The translations under genes and the position numbers were made by a program. Below, in pieces: positions 1 to 10,354 of a stretch of 64,000 bases of DNA (within the stretch, counting starts at the first letter, position 1; each line of letters opens with the position of its first letter). The stretch is from Marsupella aquatica (lineage: Eukaryota > Marchantiophyta). Under the pieces are notes generated by a model. That model worked only from the letters and a program-made list of their open reading frames with translations. It was not told the origin of the DNA and ran no database searches. Where the stretch lies: positions 23,498,001 through 23,562,000 of the forward strand of contig OZ316897.1 in assembly GCA_973895155.1 (NCBI GenBank), written 5' to 3'.

Positions 1-729
1 ACAAGAGCAACAAGGGAAGCAACACACTTGAACCCAGTAGTTGTGTGCAATTCTAGAGTCACTCTCGTGAGTAGCGATGAAATATTGCCATCCCCATCCG
101 TTGCCTGTGCAAATCTTGTCACTTCCAATGACTCTCATTTGTTCGACAGATGCAGATCGAATGCGTTTAAGAAGCTCAGGGGTGTTCTGGAAACGTTGCC
201 GAACGCCTTTCCCATTTCAAGTCTTCAATCGACGATTTGGATAAGCAATGTCAACCCTTTCGGGGAAGGCATTCACATGAATTTGGAGGTCAAGACGACT
301 TGCAGGAGAGAATGATCTGATTGGCGTCGCATCAGAGTATGATAACCCTCTGATTTGAAAGCCATTTTGAAGGAGAAAATCAATCTCTTCAGGGGTCAGC
401 CTAGTTCCTCGTTGGACTTGCAGTGCCTCAGGTGGTTGCGGGAGCTGGGCAAGAGTCCTTCTTCCACCTGTTTTATGGCACTTATTATTCAGACAGAAGT
501 ACAGAAGCTGACGATGTGGGGAGGACAACCTCAATCCGTGAATGGCCACACCAACAACTCCAGTCCGGAACGCCTTATATCCAATTTCCTTGATCAGATT
601 ACGGCATTCTTCTCTACCAAAGACACTTCGATCCACTAGTCCGTTGCACACAGGTCCACTCCCTTTCCCACTTCGTCTCAAATGCCAGGTCCCATACGAA
701 ACATCAACCTCTTCAATAAAAGGGGGCAT
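1..729 (-). pseudogene. Mutator-like transposase, C-terminal part approaching a SWIM-like zinc finger, cut by window edge
   Basis: It reads minus strand from about 729 off the left edge, with one frame change near 210-217. The last residues in the window read IAHNYWVQVCCFPCCSC. This resembles the hydrophobic lead-in and first C-x-C of a SWIM zinc finger, which sits at the C-terminus of many MULE transposases. The CxH half would lie outside the window, so the SWIM call is provisional. Together with the N-terminal zinc region and the DDE-like core, it gives the usual MULE domain order. Confidence 0.45.
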
Positions 730-1426
730 CCCGAATCCAATCCTGACTATTTTGAGGAGATGCTATTTCTCCAACATCATTTGTAATCGGTGTTCCTTCT
801 ACATCTGTTCCAAGGCTTCGTTCTTCACCATCATCTGAGATATTGATAACTTCACGAGGGAGAGCATCTGTCTGGCGGGTGGGACTGTTTTCATTATCAG
901 GAATACACGACAGTCCCCCAAGGTCAGAACCACTTCTGAAACTACTGAATTCAACGTACAGATTCCTTCTTTTCAAGCTTGACGGAGACGTCATTGTACG
1001 CAATATTTTATCATGTCGATGAGAATCATTCTCATGAATAGATGTGGAAGCATTACCCTTCCATTTTCCTAACATTGTCCAAATATCCCCATGTAAAGGC
1101 TCTGTTCTATAGAACTCATACTTTCTAGAGGATTCAAATAGTAGATTGGATGCCTTCTCATAGGCATCCAATGATCCCATAGTATCTGCATTGCGATAGG
1201 CCAACTCAAATATTGTAGGACCATTACCACGATGACATCCTTCCATATACAAGGTGAACGCGACAATCTGTCCAACTGCTCGATTCTGATCAACTTCACA
1301 TGCTTCCATCAAACCAATTCTCTTCTTCGGTTGGCACGATCGCATTGAAGCATGAGAAGATTCAGATCCCGCGCATTTTGGCATCAAGGCAGACTCTTTT
1401 GCAGTTTGTGTTTGCCACAGAATCAA
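713..1426 (-). pseudogene. Mutator-like transposase, distal exon
   Basis: This 237-residue open stretch lies downstream of the palindrome-bearing intron (about 1427-1576) of the same minus-strand gene. It has no recognised domain of its own. It includes a helical-looking stretch and an acidic SUMO-interaction-like motif (VINISDDGEE) near the C-terminal end. The frame shifts at about 715-730 into the next segment, where WIRDAPF and PPFIEEVD read as one continuous protein broken by an indel. It is assigned to the transposase by order, strand and shared intron motifs, not by homology I can name. Confidence 0.4.
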
Positions 1427-1457
1427 TGTTAGTCAATGTACGGGTCAATGTATTCAG

Positions 1458-1475
1458 GCTAGCGACCTCGCTAGC
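1458..1475. promoter_or_regulatory. Palindrome GCTAGCGA-CC-TCGCTAGC in transposase intron
   Basis: Perfect 8-bp arms with a 2-bp spacer. It lies in the minus-strand transposase intron (about 1427-1576), 51 bp from a second copy. It belongs to the element-specific palindrome set described in the findings. Confidence 0.75.
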
Positions 1476-1525
1476 AGAAAGCACACTAGTTATAGACTAG
1501 TCAGGGTTAAAACAATGATATTTAG

Positions 1526-1543
1526 GCTAGCGATCTCGCTGGC
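1526..1543. promoter_or_regulatory. Palindrome GCTAGCGA-TC-TCGCTGGC, one mismatch
   Basis: Second copy in the same transposase intron, with one arm base changed. Confidence 0.7.
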
Positions 1544-1576
1544 TTAAATGGATCATAAATGATGGATAAAACTTAC

Positions 1577-2475
1577 CACTCAAATAAAATTGCCCCATTG
1601 TCTCCATCGCACAACCCACCATGAAATCCAACCTTGAAGGGATTTGAGCTTTGAAGGATGACAATTCCCTTCTTTCCACCATTTCTGAATGTCGTCTGCA
1701 ATTCTATACGCTTCGACGTAAGTTGGGGCAATCCTTAACTTCTCCCATATCTTATAATGCTATGCATGACACCCCTCCTTGATGCTATCCAATGTGTGTC
1801 TCCTCAGGGACTGAGAAAAATGGAAAGCATCGCTGTGCTCTTTCATAGGATTTTGAACACCACCAAAAAAACTCGTCGTACAGCAATCCAACCAGCCTCT
1901 GCATTGTCAACTATGAATCCTCCAATAACAGGATTATGCACTCCATTCTCCGATGCCACATCTACCATCAATCGCCACGCAGTTTCAAGGGACTCGGTGT
2001 CTTCGGCTCTCAACTCACAAGTAAAAATTGTACACAGAGCCCGGTAATCGTGGTCATAAACATGTGCACTGAATGTCAACCGTCCAGTAGTGATGCAATG
2101 CATCATGTCAAAACTGACCCAAGCACCTTCCAAAACTCCTCCAGACTCCATGCTCCTCAAAATGTCCTCACCAGATCCAGGTCCGTATGTACTCATTTTG
2201 AATACATGCGCTCGATCATTCTTATTCCCTTGACCAGGAAAAAGGTACCTTTGCACAAAAGGGATATTATTCCTTGACTGCATTTCACGAAGGGCATCAA
2301 GTTCTCCTTTTTTGGGATTATCCATCTTGATACTCCGGAGTATAGCTTGGAACTTGGGAGCAATGGAAACCACACCTATGGAACTCCAGATTTCCATCTG
2401 TTCTTCTCTCGACAACTGAGATGATGATTCCGGATGCAAAAGTGAGACAAGGCTGCCAATGGACTGGTTCCTCAC
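1577..2475 (-). pseudogene. Mutator-like transposase, RNase H-like (DDE) core
   Basis: It continues the gene that starts at 3628. The readable part resembles a MULE catalytic core. A first Asp lies in WVSFDMMHC, a second in FIVDNAEAGWIAVRRVF, followed after a frame change near 1860 by an AFHFSQSLRRHT segment that matches the C/H-FHF-q-l-r block after the second Asp in MULE transposases. A candidate third acid lies in the KWWKEGN stretch near 1690. In-frame stops and at least two frame changes show decay. The exon ends at 1577 on a GTAAGT donor, and the following intron carries two GCTAGCGA palindromes. Active function here is unlikely. Confidence 0.55.
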
Positions 2476-3628
2476 ACGTGTTGGAGTTGATACTGGATTT
2501 CAATCTATGGACCCCTAAAATGACATCTTCCGCAATCTTTCTCGCTGAACGAGATTTCCCCTTCCAAACCGGATGGTCATGGAATTCCATATGCACAACC
2601 AACCTGGACATATGTATTGAAATGTGACTCTCCAAACCTGGCTTAGGGTACACGTACAGCAGTTTTGCCGGGCAATTTCGAATACAAAGTGGCCGCTCTT
2701 CACAGAATCCACAGACTATGCCACCCTCACTCACGTGCTCCCCAAGACAGAAGATGTCAGTCAGTAACCCTTTCCCTCTAAACGAGCAAGCATTTTTCTC
2801 ATTCGTATGCTTGAACTTCCGACATCCCAAATTCTGGCATTCAAGTATTCCAGCACATCGGACTTTCGAGACAGACCAATGGAACCTTGGCTTTAGGTTT
2901 GCAGATGTAGTGACAAGTCGAGTCCACGGATAGCCATCGTTCTCTCGATCCATATCTTGAAGACCTCCTCTGCGTCCGGACCCTTCGATGGGAGGAAGTT
3001 CAAAAACAACGTTACCATTGTATGTCGATGGCAGACTAGGAACCTGGCATTCCTTCCACTGATTCCCTCTTTGAAATTGTGCAAGTTCACTCGTGCCACT
3101 TATATTGAGGAAAGCGTCATAAGCACTCATCCGATACACTGTTGGCATGGTAAGCACATCCATTTTCTTGACCAATCCTCCGGGTTCCGAACCACCTCCT
3201 GACTTGGCTGACCCACAAGATGTGTCCTGCCTTAGACTATCGGGAGATATTTCAATGATATTCGGGGCCATTTCTTTTGTAGGTGTTTCTAGATCGATCA
3301 CACGAGTAGTCTCTTCTTCGGGAGGAGAATCCACATGGTCCATAATGATTTCAGGAATGTCATCTTTACTCGACACAACCTCTACATGAGATCCAACCTT
3401 CAATGTCCAAACCTTGTTGGAAGTACTACTCTCTTCTCTCAACTCGTGACTACGTGTTCCATTTTGACAATACAACTCAAACAACTTGCAGATGATATCA
3501 CCATCTAGAAGTCCAAACCGAGTTGTAAGGAATGACTCTGTCACTGTCACCTCCGATGAACCTGGTGTGCTAGGAAGCACAACTACATCTCCCGTCATTC
3601 TACGCTCCAAAACAACTTTGCAATCCAT
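2318..3628 (-). pseudogene. Mutator-like transposase, N-terminal part with Cys/His zinc-binding region
   Basis: This is the N-terminal 436 residues of a transposase-like protein. The first half is acidic, with SUMO-interaction-like stretches (VIDLETPT, IIEISPD). The second half holds a Cys/His cluster (CAGILECQNLGC, then CGFCEERPLCIRNC, then VHMEFHDHP) resembling the WRKY/GCM/FLYWCH-type zinc fingers placed before the catalytic core in Mutator-like (MULE) transposases. The frame is lost near 2475, where a second frame carries on into the catalytic core, so the gene is probably broken by an indel there. It diverges from the ParB/methyltransferase gene at 4315 across about 690 bp that carry two palindromes. 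The superfamily call is by motif pattern; a KDZ-type transposase is the main alternative. Confidence 0.55.
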
Positions 3629-3824
3629 CTCAAATCGTCCCAGACAAAATTTTAGATGACAACAAAAGAAGAAGATTATGCTTAGGATTGTCTACATGAC
3701 CCTTATGATGAGACTTTAATCTCATTTCATCCCAACGGAAACAACCCATCGACCAAATTGTCAAAGAGTTTCCGTTGATGTGACCGTTGTTTTGTCTTTT
3801 ACTACTTGTATCATCGGAGTCCTC

Positions 3825-3846
3825 ATGCTAGCGAGATCGCTAGCAT
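3825..3846. promoter_or_regulatory. Palindrome with 10-bp arms in the divergent promoter
   Basis: ATGCTAGCGA and TCGCTAGCAT flank a GA spacer. This is the longest and most perfect copy of the locus-1 palindrome. Confidence 0.75.
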
Positions 3847-3918
3847 ATAACGACATGCTTTATGATATATTTATAAAGATTTTCCTAGATTTTATGTATA
3901 TATAGACTACGGATTTCA

Positions 3919-3938
3919 GGCCAGCGATCTCGCTAGCC
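3919..3938. promoter_or_regulatory. Palindrome GCCAGCGA-TC-TCGCTAGC, one mismatch, in the divergent promoter
   Basis: Second promoter copy, 73 bp from the first, extended by one G/C pair at the ends. Confidence 0.7.
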
Positions 3939-5074
3939 AAAAAGTAATTTCAACGGTCTTTAATTTTACTGTTGGGATTCCGTTGATAATAGTCAATGGG
4001 TACCAACTACGACCGACACCTGTCCTATTTTGTATGGATTACATACTCCCGGCCGTGAGAGTTGTTCTTCGCATTTTCCCAAAAGTACAACTAGTGATCT
4101 CTGCTAGGAGATTTTTGTTATTCCTTCCTCGAACTTGACATCATCTTCTGTATTCACGACTGTACCTCTTTAGGACTTCAACTGGTCTTTGTAACAGTCT
4201 GTATGGGTGTCCGGTACTGATTGTTGTTGACGTTTGTCACTCGTGCTGGGGTTGCATCCTCTGGACAGGAACACTCTTCAGCAAAGTACACTCTTTGGCA
4301 AAGGTTTTTATTTCATGGAGTCGTCGTTGTCTCCAGAGAGTATTTCTTCCAGAGGATCGTTCCAGTCCAGGGAGTCAACTAGAAGAGAAACAAGGTCTAC
4401 AACAAACAAGAAGGTGCTAGCATCGGGATTGAAGACTCCAAGACGACCCAAGATGGTGACAACAGTAGATGTTGTGGCACCGGTGTTCGATCCGAGCGCT
4501 TCGGAACCTTCAACTGTTGTCATAAACCGTCATCTTTACTCTTTCGGAGTGAATGAGTTTGGTTTTTCTCTGGCTCCCCCTCGAATTCCTCTATGCAGGA
4601 TGAGGAACATGCAAATTGTTCAATCTCTGCAAAAGGATTCAACTGCGATAGACACACTGAAGTCCAAGTTCAGGACCCAGGGTTACATTGAAGATGCGCC
4701 TCGGTTTTACGTACAAATAACCAACAAGGATGGAGAGCTCCAATTGTGTACTGATGTGATCCGCAAAACTTGGGATGACATTTGGGTGCTGCAGAACGAG
4801 GAGTTCGAACGCGAATGTGATTCCCATGTATCTTTCACATCCTCAAAGACAAGATGTTCTTTGTTTTTGATGGAAACCATCGACTATATTCTTGGACTCA
4901 ACTTGCAGAAGAGCATCCGGAAGATATTAAGTACCATCCACGAGTTGTTTGCAAGATTTTTAAGGGTGATAAAAACTCATTTGTTCAGATCGAGTCAACA
5001 ATGCACGCATTGAACAAGTGCAATTTCTAAGTATAACATTTTCTTGAAATTTGTGTTTCAGTTAATCATTTTCT

Positions 5075-5092
5075 GCTAGTGATCTGGCTAAC
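5075..5092. promoter_or_regulatory. Degenerate palindrome GCTAGTGATCTGGCTAAC in intron 1 of copy 1
   Basis: It lies 58 bp into the intron that follows the ParB-like exon. This is the same intron position in which copy 2 has an unrelated-sequence palindrome (18069-18085). Confidence 0.5.
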
Positions 5093-7274
5093 ATGAAAAT
5101 TCTCTGGGAGGTTGACACAATGTCACGTTGAAAACTCCTGGGTTTTGGAGGCCGAATGGGTCTAGAAGATTTTGAACAACGACTTGTCAGTTTACAAGGA
5201 TATCATCAATGCTGAGAATTACAAACTTTTCCAGCAGAAGATGGCAAACGTGCGGAAGGCAGCTTGGTATTCCAAGAACATGACGCTGGATGCCTGCACT
5301 TATATTCTATCCACTGCTAACATTGCATCTCAGACAGAAGACCTCAAGAAAAAGTTTGCTTTGAAGGAAGCTCAAGGGGAGCCTCTGTCGAAGGCCTCAC
5401 AGGACTTAGAAATACGGGAGATGATGAAGGAGCAATTGGCTGATTGGAATGTGAAAGTTCCTAAGATCGGTCCATTACTGAATCCAGAATTTGGAGACTT
5501 TTTCAAGAAATGTGTAGAAATGCATAACTACTACGAGAATGAGAGAAAGGAGGCCCAGAGAACTGATGACAAAGGACAAGGAAATGTTTCTTGTGGTCTT
5601 GATCGAGCTTGGTTGTTCATAGGTGTGACGTCCTTATCCCCAGAACTCCGATGTACACTCCTGGAAGCGCAGTGTCGTCTAGAGCTTTGAAAGAAGTTCT
5701 TTCATCCTGGTCAATTTTCAGATAGTGAAACGAAGCTTTGGCTTCACCGTTGGGCAGTGTGGGAGCAAGTCGAGTCAATTGCGTCTTCCCTCATGTCTGA
5801 AATTGTGTCTGAGGTTATGCCTACTGTCCTAGAGTCTCGGATCCTTAGTTCTTCATAAAAGACCAAAGCTTTGCTCATCCTTGACATTGAGAAGGATTTT
5901 GAGGATTTCCATACTTGTGTGAAGACTCGTTTCTTCAAGCAGATTTGGCCTCCCAAGACAGGAGAGAAGATCGAGATTGCATTGTTCCGAAGGAGAGCAA
6001 AGAGATACACGTATCAAATTTTTGTAGACAGAGAAGTAGCAGACAAATTCTACTGGTGGTCCTACCGAGCTTGCTTCTCCCCATGGATTGCAGGAGTTAA
6101 AGAGGATCCTACAAGTGACAAATTTGGGGATTATTCTATGTTTCCTTGCGAGGGATGTGAGGCTCTGAGGAGAATGAGTGAGTGGGAGATTCTTCACTGT
6201 CCATGGTATTTGGACTCGGACAAGTGGTCTGTACGTCACCTTCGACACTGCAGAGAAAGCCGCTCTTCATATGATCAATCGTGGATTCCTTCCGGAGTCT
6301 TACATCTCGGAGTCCAAATTGGCACCCACTGACGCTGAAGTTGGTGGTTGCGAGGCTATGGAAAAGGCTTGTCTTGGTGTAGCTGCAATAGTGGATAGGA
6401 GTTGGTCTTGAAAGCCAAGGAAAGGTGCAGTGAAAGACACATCCAAAGATGGGTCCCAAATATCGGGAAAGCCAAGTAAGTGTGTCAATGTTTCGCTTCA
6501 TTTTCTTTTCACTATCTTATGTGTTTCTGAAGAGACAGATTCTAATAGCTATTTTTTGACAGAGAGGAGGAAGGGTACTGCTTCTGAGAGTTTGAAGAGC
6601 GGGGCAGATGATGGAGAGGAACCTCACTCCCCAGATGTCGAAGTAACAACAAAGAGCGCAGTGGATTTGGGAAGTATAAAGCGTCTGAAACAAAAGAGGA
6701 ATGTCCAGATTCTGTCGGATTCGGACGATGATGAAGTTTCAGTTGCTCAAGGCGTCGCTCGGATGTGTGGGTTGAAGATGGATGGCCAGAGACATTTCCT
6801 TGCTTGCAGTAATTTGACCAACACTGCAAATTCTATCAGCGTAAAGAAAGTAAGGCCATCTTGGATGGGAGATGGAGATCGATGGATTGCTGGGATGTCC
6901 AAGAGCGTCAAATGCCCAAACCCTGTCATCATTAACGGCAAGCCATATGCTGGGATTGGAGCACATTTGGGATTCATTTCTCTTCCAACAGGGCATAGAA
7001 CACGCGTTACAGACAAAGAGGTCCCGTCCTGGAATGTGTGGAGCGAGAAGCTGCCTTATTACTTTTTTGGAGTCATGAGACCCATGCTTTCGGACGAAGG
7101 ATATGTGGCTGTGCTTCATAGCTCGGATTTCAATCACATGCGGCAAATATTTATTGCGGTCGAGCAAAAAAACAAACACGTACAACAATATACAGTTTTA
7201 TTATCCACTCCTTTATGGAGAGCCGATATGGATATTGAGGTACATATTACTGAGCTGTTTTTGATGCGGTTTAT

Positions 7275-7292
7275 GCTAGCGATGTCGCTAAC
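7275..7292. promoter_or_regulatory. Palindrome GCTAGCGA-TG-TCGCTAAC, one mismatch
   Basis: It sits in the intron (7230-7408) between the two methyltransferase exons. Confidence 0.7.
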
Positions 7293-7346
7293 AAATATCT
7301 TATCATTTTCAATTCGAAAAAGGTTCATTTCCTTCTTCAAATTAAT

Positions 7347-7364
7347 GCTAGCGATCTCGCTAAC
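7347..7364. promoter_or_regulatory. Palindrome GCTAGCGA-TC-TCGCTAAC, one mismatch
   Basis: Second copy in the same intron, 72 bp from the first. That is close to the 73-bp separation of the pair at 3846/3919. Confidence 0.7.
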
Positions 7365-7408
7365 AAAGTTTCTGGGCTTTTCTAATAGAATGTCATTCTT
7401 CCTTCAGG

Positions 7409-7910
7409 TGTGCACTCTCATTCTGGACGTCTTCTGTTGAGTGGAATTTAATGCAAAAATTCCCAAAGACCCTGCCTATGTTCCTTTGACGTCTTCAGAA
7501 GATGCCAGGCATAAATCAATGTTGAGCGTCTGTTACCCAAAGATTGCCCCCTGTCCAACAGCGGCCGTTGCTAGATCAAAAAGGCTATCAATTGGCTTCA
7601 TGCAAGCCGTGATGGAGTTCCTCACGAAGCCGAGAGATATCGTCCTTGACTGGACTGTGTGCGATGGAAGCTCATTTTCCGCATGGGAATACTCCGGTCG
7701 GTTCGTTGTTGGTGTTGAGGACATGGACATTCTCCATTCCTGTGCTCAAAAAGGTTTAACAAGCGTTCTGGAGAGGCACTCTAGCAAGTCCAAGATGATT
7801 AAAGATCAGGAAAAGAAGGGTAATCAGGATGCTGGGTCTGATGATGAGTTCACGATACCAGGAGATGAACAGGCTGGACCTTCAAGCGAGAAAGACGAAT
7901 TCGACCAGGA
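7409..7910 (+). pseudogene. Methyltransferase motif-I exon of copy 1
   Basis: Exon between the acceptor CTTCCTTCAG and the donor at 7911 (GTAAAG). It contains GFMQAVMEFL, then IVLDWTVCDGSSF, then GRFVVGVEDMDILHSCAQ. The order motif I, then a strand ending in G-x-E/D, then a helix is that of the C-terminal half of N6_N4-type DNA methyltransferases, in which motif I follows the catalytic box. The canonical G-S-G-S/T-T is altered to C-D-G-S-S, so SAM binding may be lost. Splicing to the next exon at 8012 keeps the frame (FDQ-DDRRVDW). An acidic, low-complexity C-terminus follows. Confidence 0.6.
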
Positions 7911-8011
7911 GTAAAGTACTTGGCCTCTTCTGGTGTCGGACTCCCAATTTGGTTTCTTTTGTTTTATTCATTTTGTTGCTCTTCCTCAACTGATGCCGGT
8001 GGTTGCTTCAG

Positions 8012-8357
8012 TGATAGGAGGGTGGATTGGTTTTCTGAGGAGAGATTTCATCTTCGAAAGGAAGTGGAGGAATCCATCGTGGTTACTCCAGAGAAGCCTT
8101 TCACTCTTCCGTGCTATGCTGAGAAGTCAGCGAAGGAGGTTGATGACGCTCCTGTGGTCTTGACCTGGGAGGCGAAAGGGCTTCGCTCAATCAGAGGAGC
8201 TCGTAGATATCTGGATTGTTCAAGGTTTATTGACAATGAAGCGGGGACAGTTAGCCAGTATTTAGATGAGTCTGCCGAGTCTACTGAGAGGGAGACCAGT
8301 AGCGATCCCAGTAGAAGTTCGATATCTGATGATTCAGAAGATGAGGTATATGACTAA
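8012..8357 (+). pseudogene. Conserved tail exon of the ParB/methyltransferase gene, copy 1
   Basis: Last exon after the acceptor GGTTGCTTCAG. It has the conserved block ERFHLRK ... VVTPEKPFTLPCYAE ... LTWE, also present in copy 2 at 24287-24598 (ERFHLRR ... LVTPEKPFVLPSYVE ... FTWE). A Ser/Glu/Asp-rich end follows. No domain is recognised. The conservation of this block in two diverged copies, while linkers vary, indicates that it was part of a functional protein. Confidence 0.6.
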
Positions 8358-9034
8358 TGCAATAGCTTCAGTGTTAAACTGGCTGTACTGCTTACCATCG
8401 ACTCTTATAGTTTTTTCTGTGAGCCGGTTTTTGGATATCCATACTTTCAATGTATAAAGAATGACCATGTTCTCATGAAAGTGCCTGCTATTCGGTTATT
8501 GTTTTCCAATATTGTTGTGCGCAGAGTCAAGTATGGAATGCATATGACAATCATGCATGATTTCCGTAGTTATAACACTTTCATTGCTTTGAGAGAGGGA
8601 AAACAGTGAAATTTGGTCGTTTTTTCCATTAATGTGGTTGTGAGTTCGACCATAAAATGTGCCTCGCTAACAATGCTGCCTCACTAGCAAAAATTCCTGT
8701 TTGCTCGCACCGTAAAATTCCTCTCTAATTCTCACTTCTAAAGGAAAAAATTGAAATGTAGAGCCTACTCATGCTGATAACCTGTTGAGTACTACATAGC
8801 ATAGTCTTCTCATTCATGTAGGGAAACATATATACATAGAGGTAATTACTCAGGTGGTTGTAGAAACTACCTTAGGTTAGTGGTTACACCATGATTTGGA
8901 GTAGACTTAACCTTAGGTTCCACCAGCTTTTAAATATGTGGAGAAGGTCCACATTTGCAATGAGAATTATTCAGACGGAGGTCAAAGATTAATCAGATAT
9001 TGGTCATCGTGACTTATTTCCCGACCAATCAGGT
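8358..9034. other. 3' flank of the locus-1 element
   Basis: No coding exon is seen. Half-palindromes recur near 8661-8688 (CCTCGCTAAC, CTCACTAGC) and at 9040-9047 and 9060-9067 (TCGCTAGC twice in direct orientation). The element end was not located. Confidence 0.4.
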
Positions 9035-10354
9035 CCGCCTCGCTAGCCATTTCCAGTGTCGCTAGCAAAATTTCCTGTTTTCTCGTTGAATTGACAGCCG
9101 AGGATTGAGGAAAACAACTGCCAGATTGGCATTCCAGTGTCAAGAACATTAAATTTAGTGGTTGATTGCTGCCTGACTGTTTTTGGATTAATTCAAAGGA
9201 AGAATGGTGTCTTTCCACCAGACGTCTTCAACATCTCACCCAAGCAAATTCAAGCCCAAAAGAAGAGAGAACAGATTAAGCGCAGCTACTATGGTAACAG
9301 CAGGAGTTTTTATGATAGCAAGGTGTTCTCCTTCATTTGAATACTTACCTAATGCTCTGATTGTTATTACTTCTCTCTCAAGACCTTCTACACATGAATC
9401 TATTTTCTTGAAGTAGGCATGGGCCCAGCAGAAGCAACACACGCATGCTACACTATTCCTTGCAGAACTATGCTTCCTTCTACGTTCACGCGCACGGTCT
9501 ATGAGCTTTCGGATTCAATCATGCGGTCAACGTAGCGTTTCTACTGCAAATACAGTCCACTTTCCTGCCTTGTCCGATAATCCTTCACGATAGTACTGTA
9601 CAGTGCATCATTCCATTCTCGCGTCATTTGAGAATTATTCCCTTACGCCTTCCCTAACTCCAGAGTAGCTAACAAGCTTTCGAGCACGTTTCACGACCGT
9701 ATCTTGCGAATCTGAGAAGCTCAGACAGTTGAGATGCAGATTGAACTTCATATCGTTCTGGTCGAATCCAGACTGTCAACTCCCTTTGAAGCAGAAGAAC
9801 ATGGCCACTTTACTAGAATTGAATTATCTAATCTTCGACATGGATGTATTCGAAGATCTGAATACATCCATCAGTCTCGGCCAAAGGCTTCCTGCAAGTC
9901 GATGAACTCGAAGACTCATTGCTTGAAGTTTTCTGCTGGTGGAGGTCGCCATCCGCGCATTTGATCTTTATGCCCTTGATTTTCGTCTCCTGTCACCAAT
10001 GTGAGTTCCCTTCCAGTACCATGTTCACAGCAAGGCAGCTACTGTATGCAAACTTTTCTTTTGATCTAAGGACAATACTCAACTAAGATGTCAAAAGAGG
10101 TTTCTACATATCAAGCCAACAGCTTGATTTCACGCACCTATAATTTCGACACTCAAAACGAAACTTGCGTGACATTTCTCTTACATGAAATGGTCTTTCA
10201 GCCAGAAGAGGGCTAGGTACAACCCCTAATTGCAGAATCTCAAAATTAATGTTACAGAATTGCGACACCCAAAACCTGATTGTATCTGCGCTGCCAGTGA
10301 CTACTGATTTGAAGCCACTTTCCAGCCAGCCCAACACAGCTTTTCAACCTGGGT
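9035..10354. repeat. Duplicated segment downstream of PPR gene 1
   Basis: This matches 41370-42580 downstream of PPR gene 2. Shared landmarks are GCTAGCAAAATTTCCTG/GCTAGCGAAATTTCCTG, GAAGAATGGTGT, CCACCAGACGTCTTC and CAGAAGAGGGCTAG, in the same order. It probably contains the 3' untranslated region and flank of the PPR genes. No other gene is seen. Confidence 0.7.

Larger units (their letters stand above)
3629..4314. promoter_or_regulatory. Divergent intergenic region between transposase and ParB/methyltransferase genes
   Basis: About 690 bp separate the first Met codons of two divergently oriented genes, so this probably served both promoters. It carries two copies of the GCTAGCGA/TCGCTAGC palindrome (3825-3846 and 3919-3938) and AT-rich stretches (around 3850-3900, including TATATAGA near 3900). 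No start site can be fixed from the sequence alone. Confidence 0.5.
4315..8357 (+). pseudogene. ParB-like domain / amino-methyltransferase gene, copy 1 (multi-exon, broken)
   Basis: This is a spliced gene diverging from the transposase. Exon 1 (4315-5017) has a ParB/sulfiredoxin-like domain: PPRIPLCRMRNM, a helix-like stretch ending in FRTQGY, then in a shifted frame FVFDGNHRL, the equivalent of the ParB G-x-x-R box. Middle exons (about 5169-6411) are not recognised but are shared with copy 3. A basic and acidic linker (KPKRRKG formed across an intron at 6474-6560, then LSDSDDDE) precedes the methyltransferase half. That half shows LPYYFFGVMRPML and GYVAVLHSSDF, then after an intron (7230-7408) VLDWTVCDGSSF, which is motif I of a beta-class N4/N6 amino-methyltransferase. 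No DPPY/NPPY box was found. Lesions: a frameshift near 4850, in-frame stops at 5688, 5856 and 7438, and a frame change near 6230. Confidence 0.6.

Noticed and set aside
1577-3628. Calling the transposase KDZ-type, a group known to associate with DNA-modification genes
   Set aside because: The D...A-x-R-x-VF...FHFxQ pattern and possible SWIM end fit MULE better, but this was judged by eye and remains the main alternative.
4315-8357. Bacterial or phage contamination as the source of the ParB/methyltransferase gene
   Set aside because: Spliceosomal introns at matching positions in two copies, plant transposon context and plant LTR insertion in an intron show it is nuclear.
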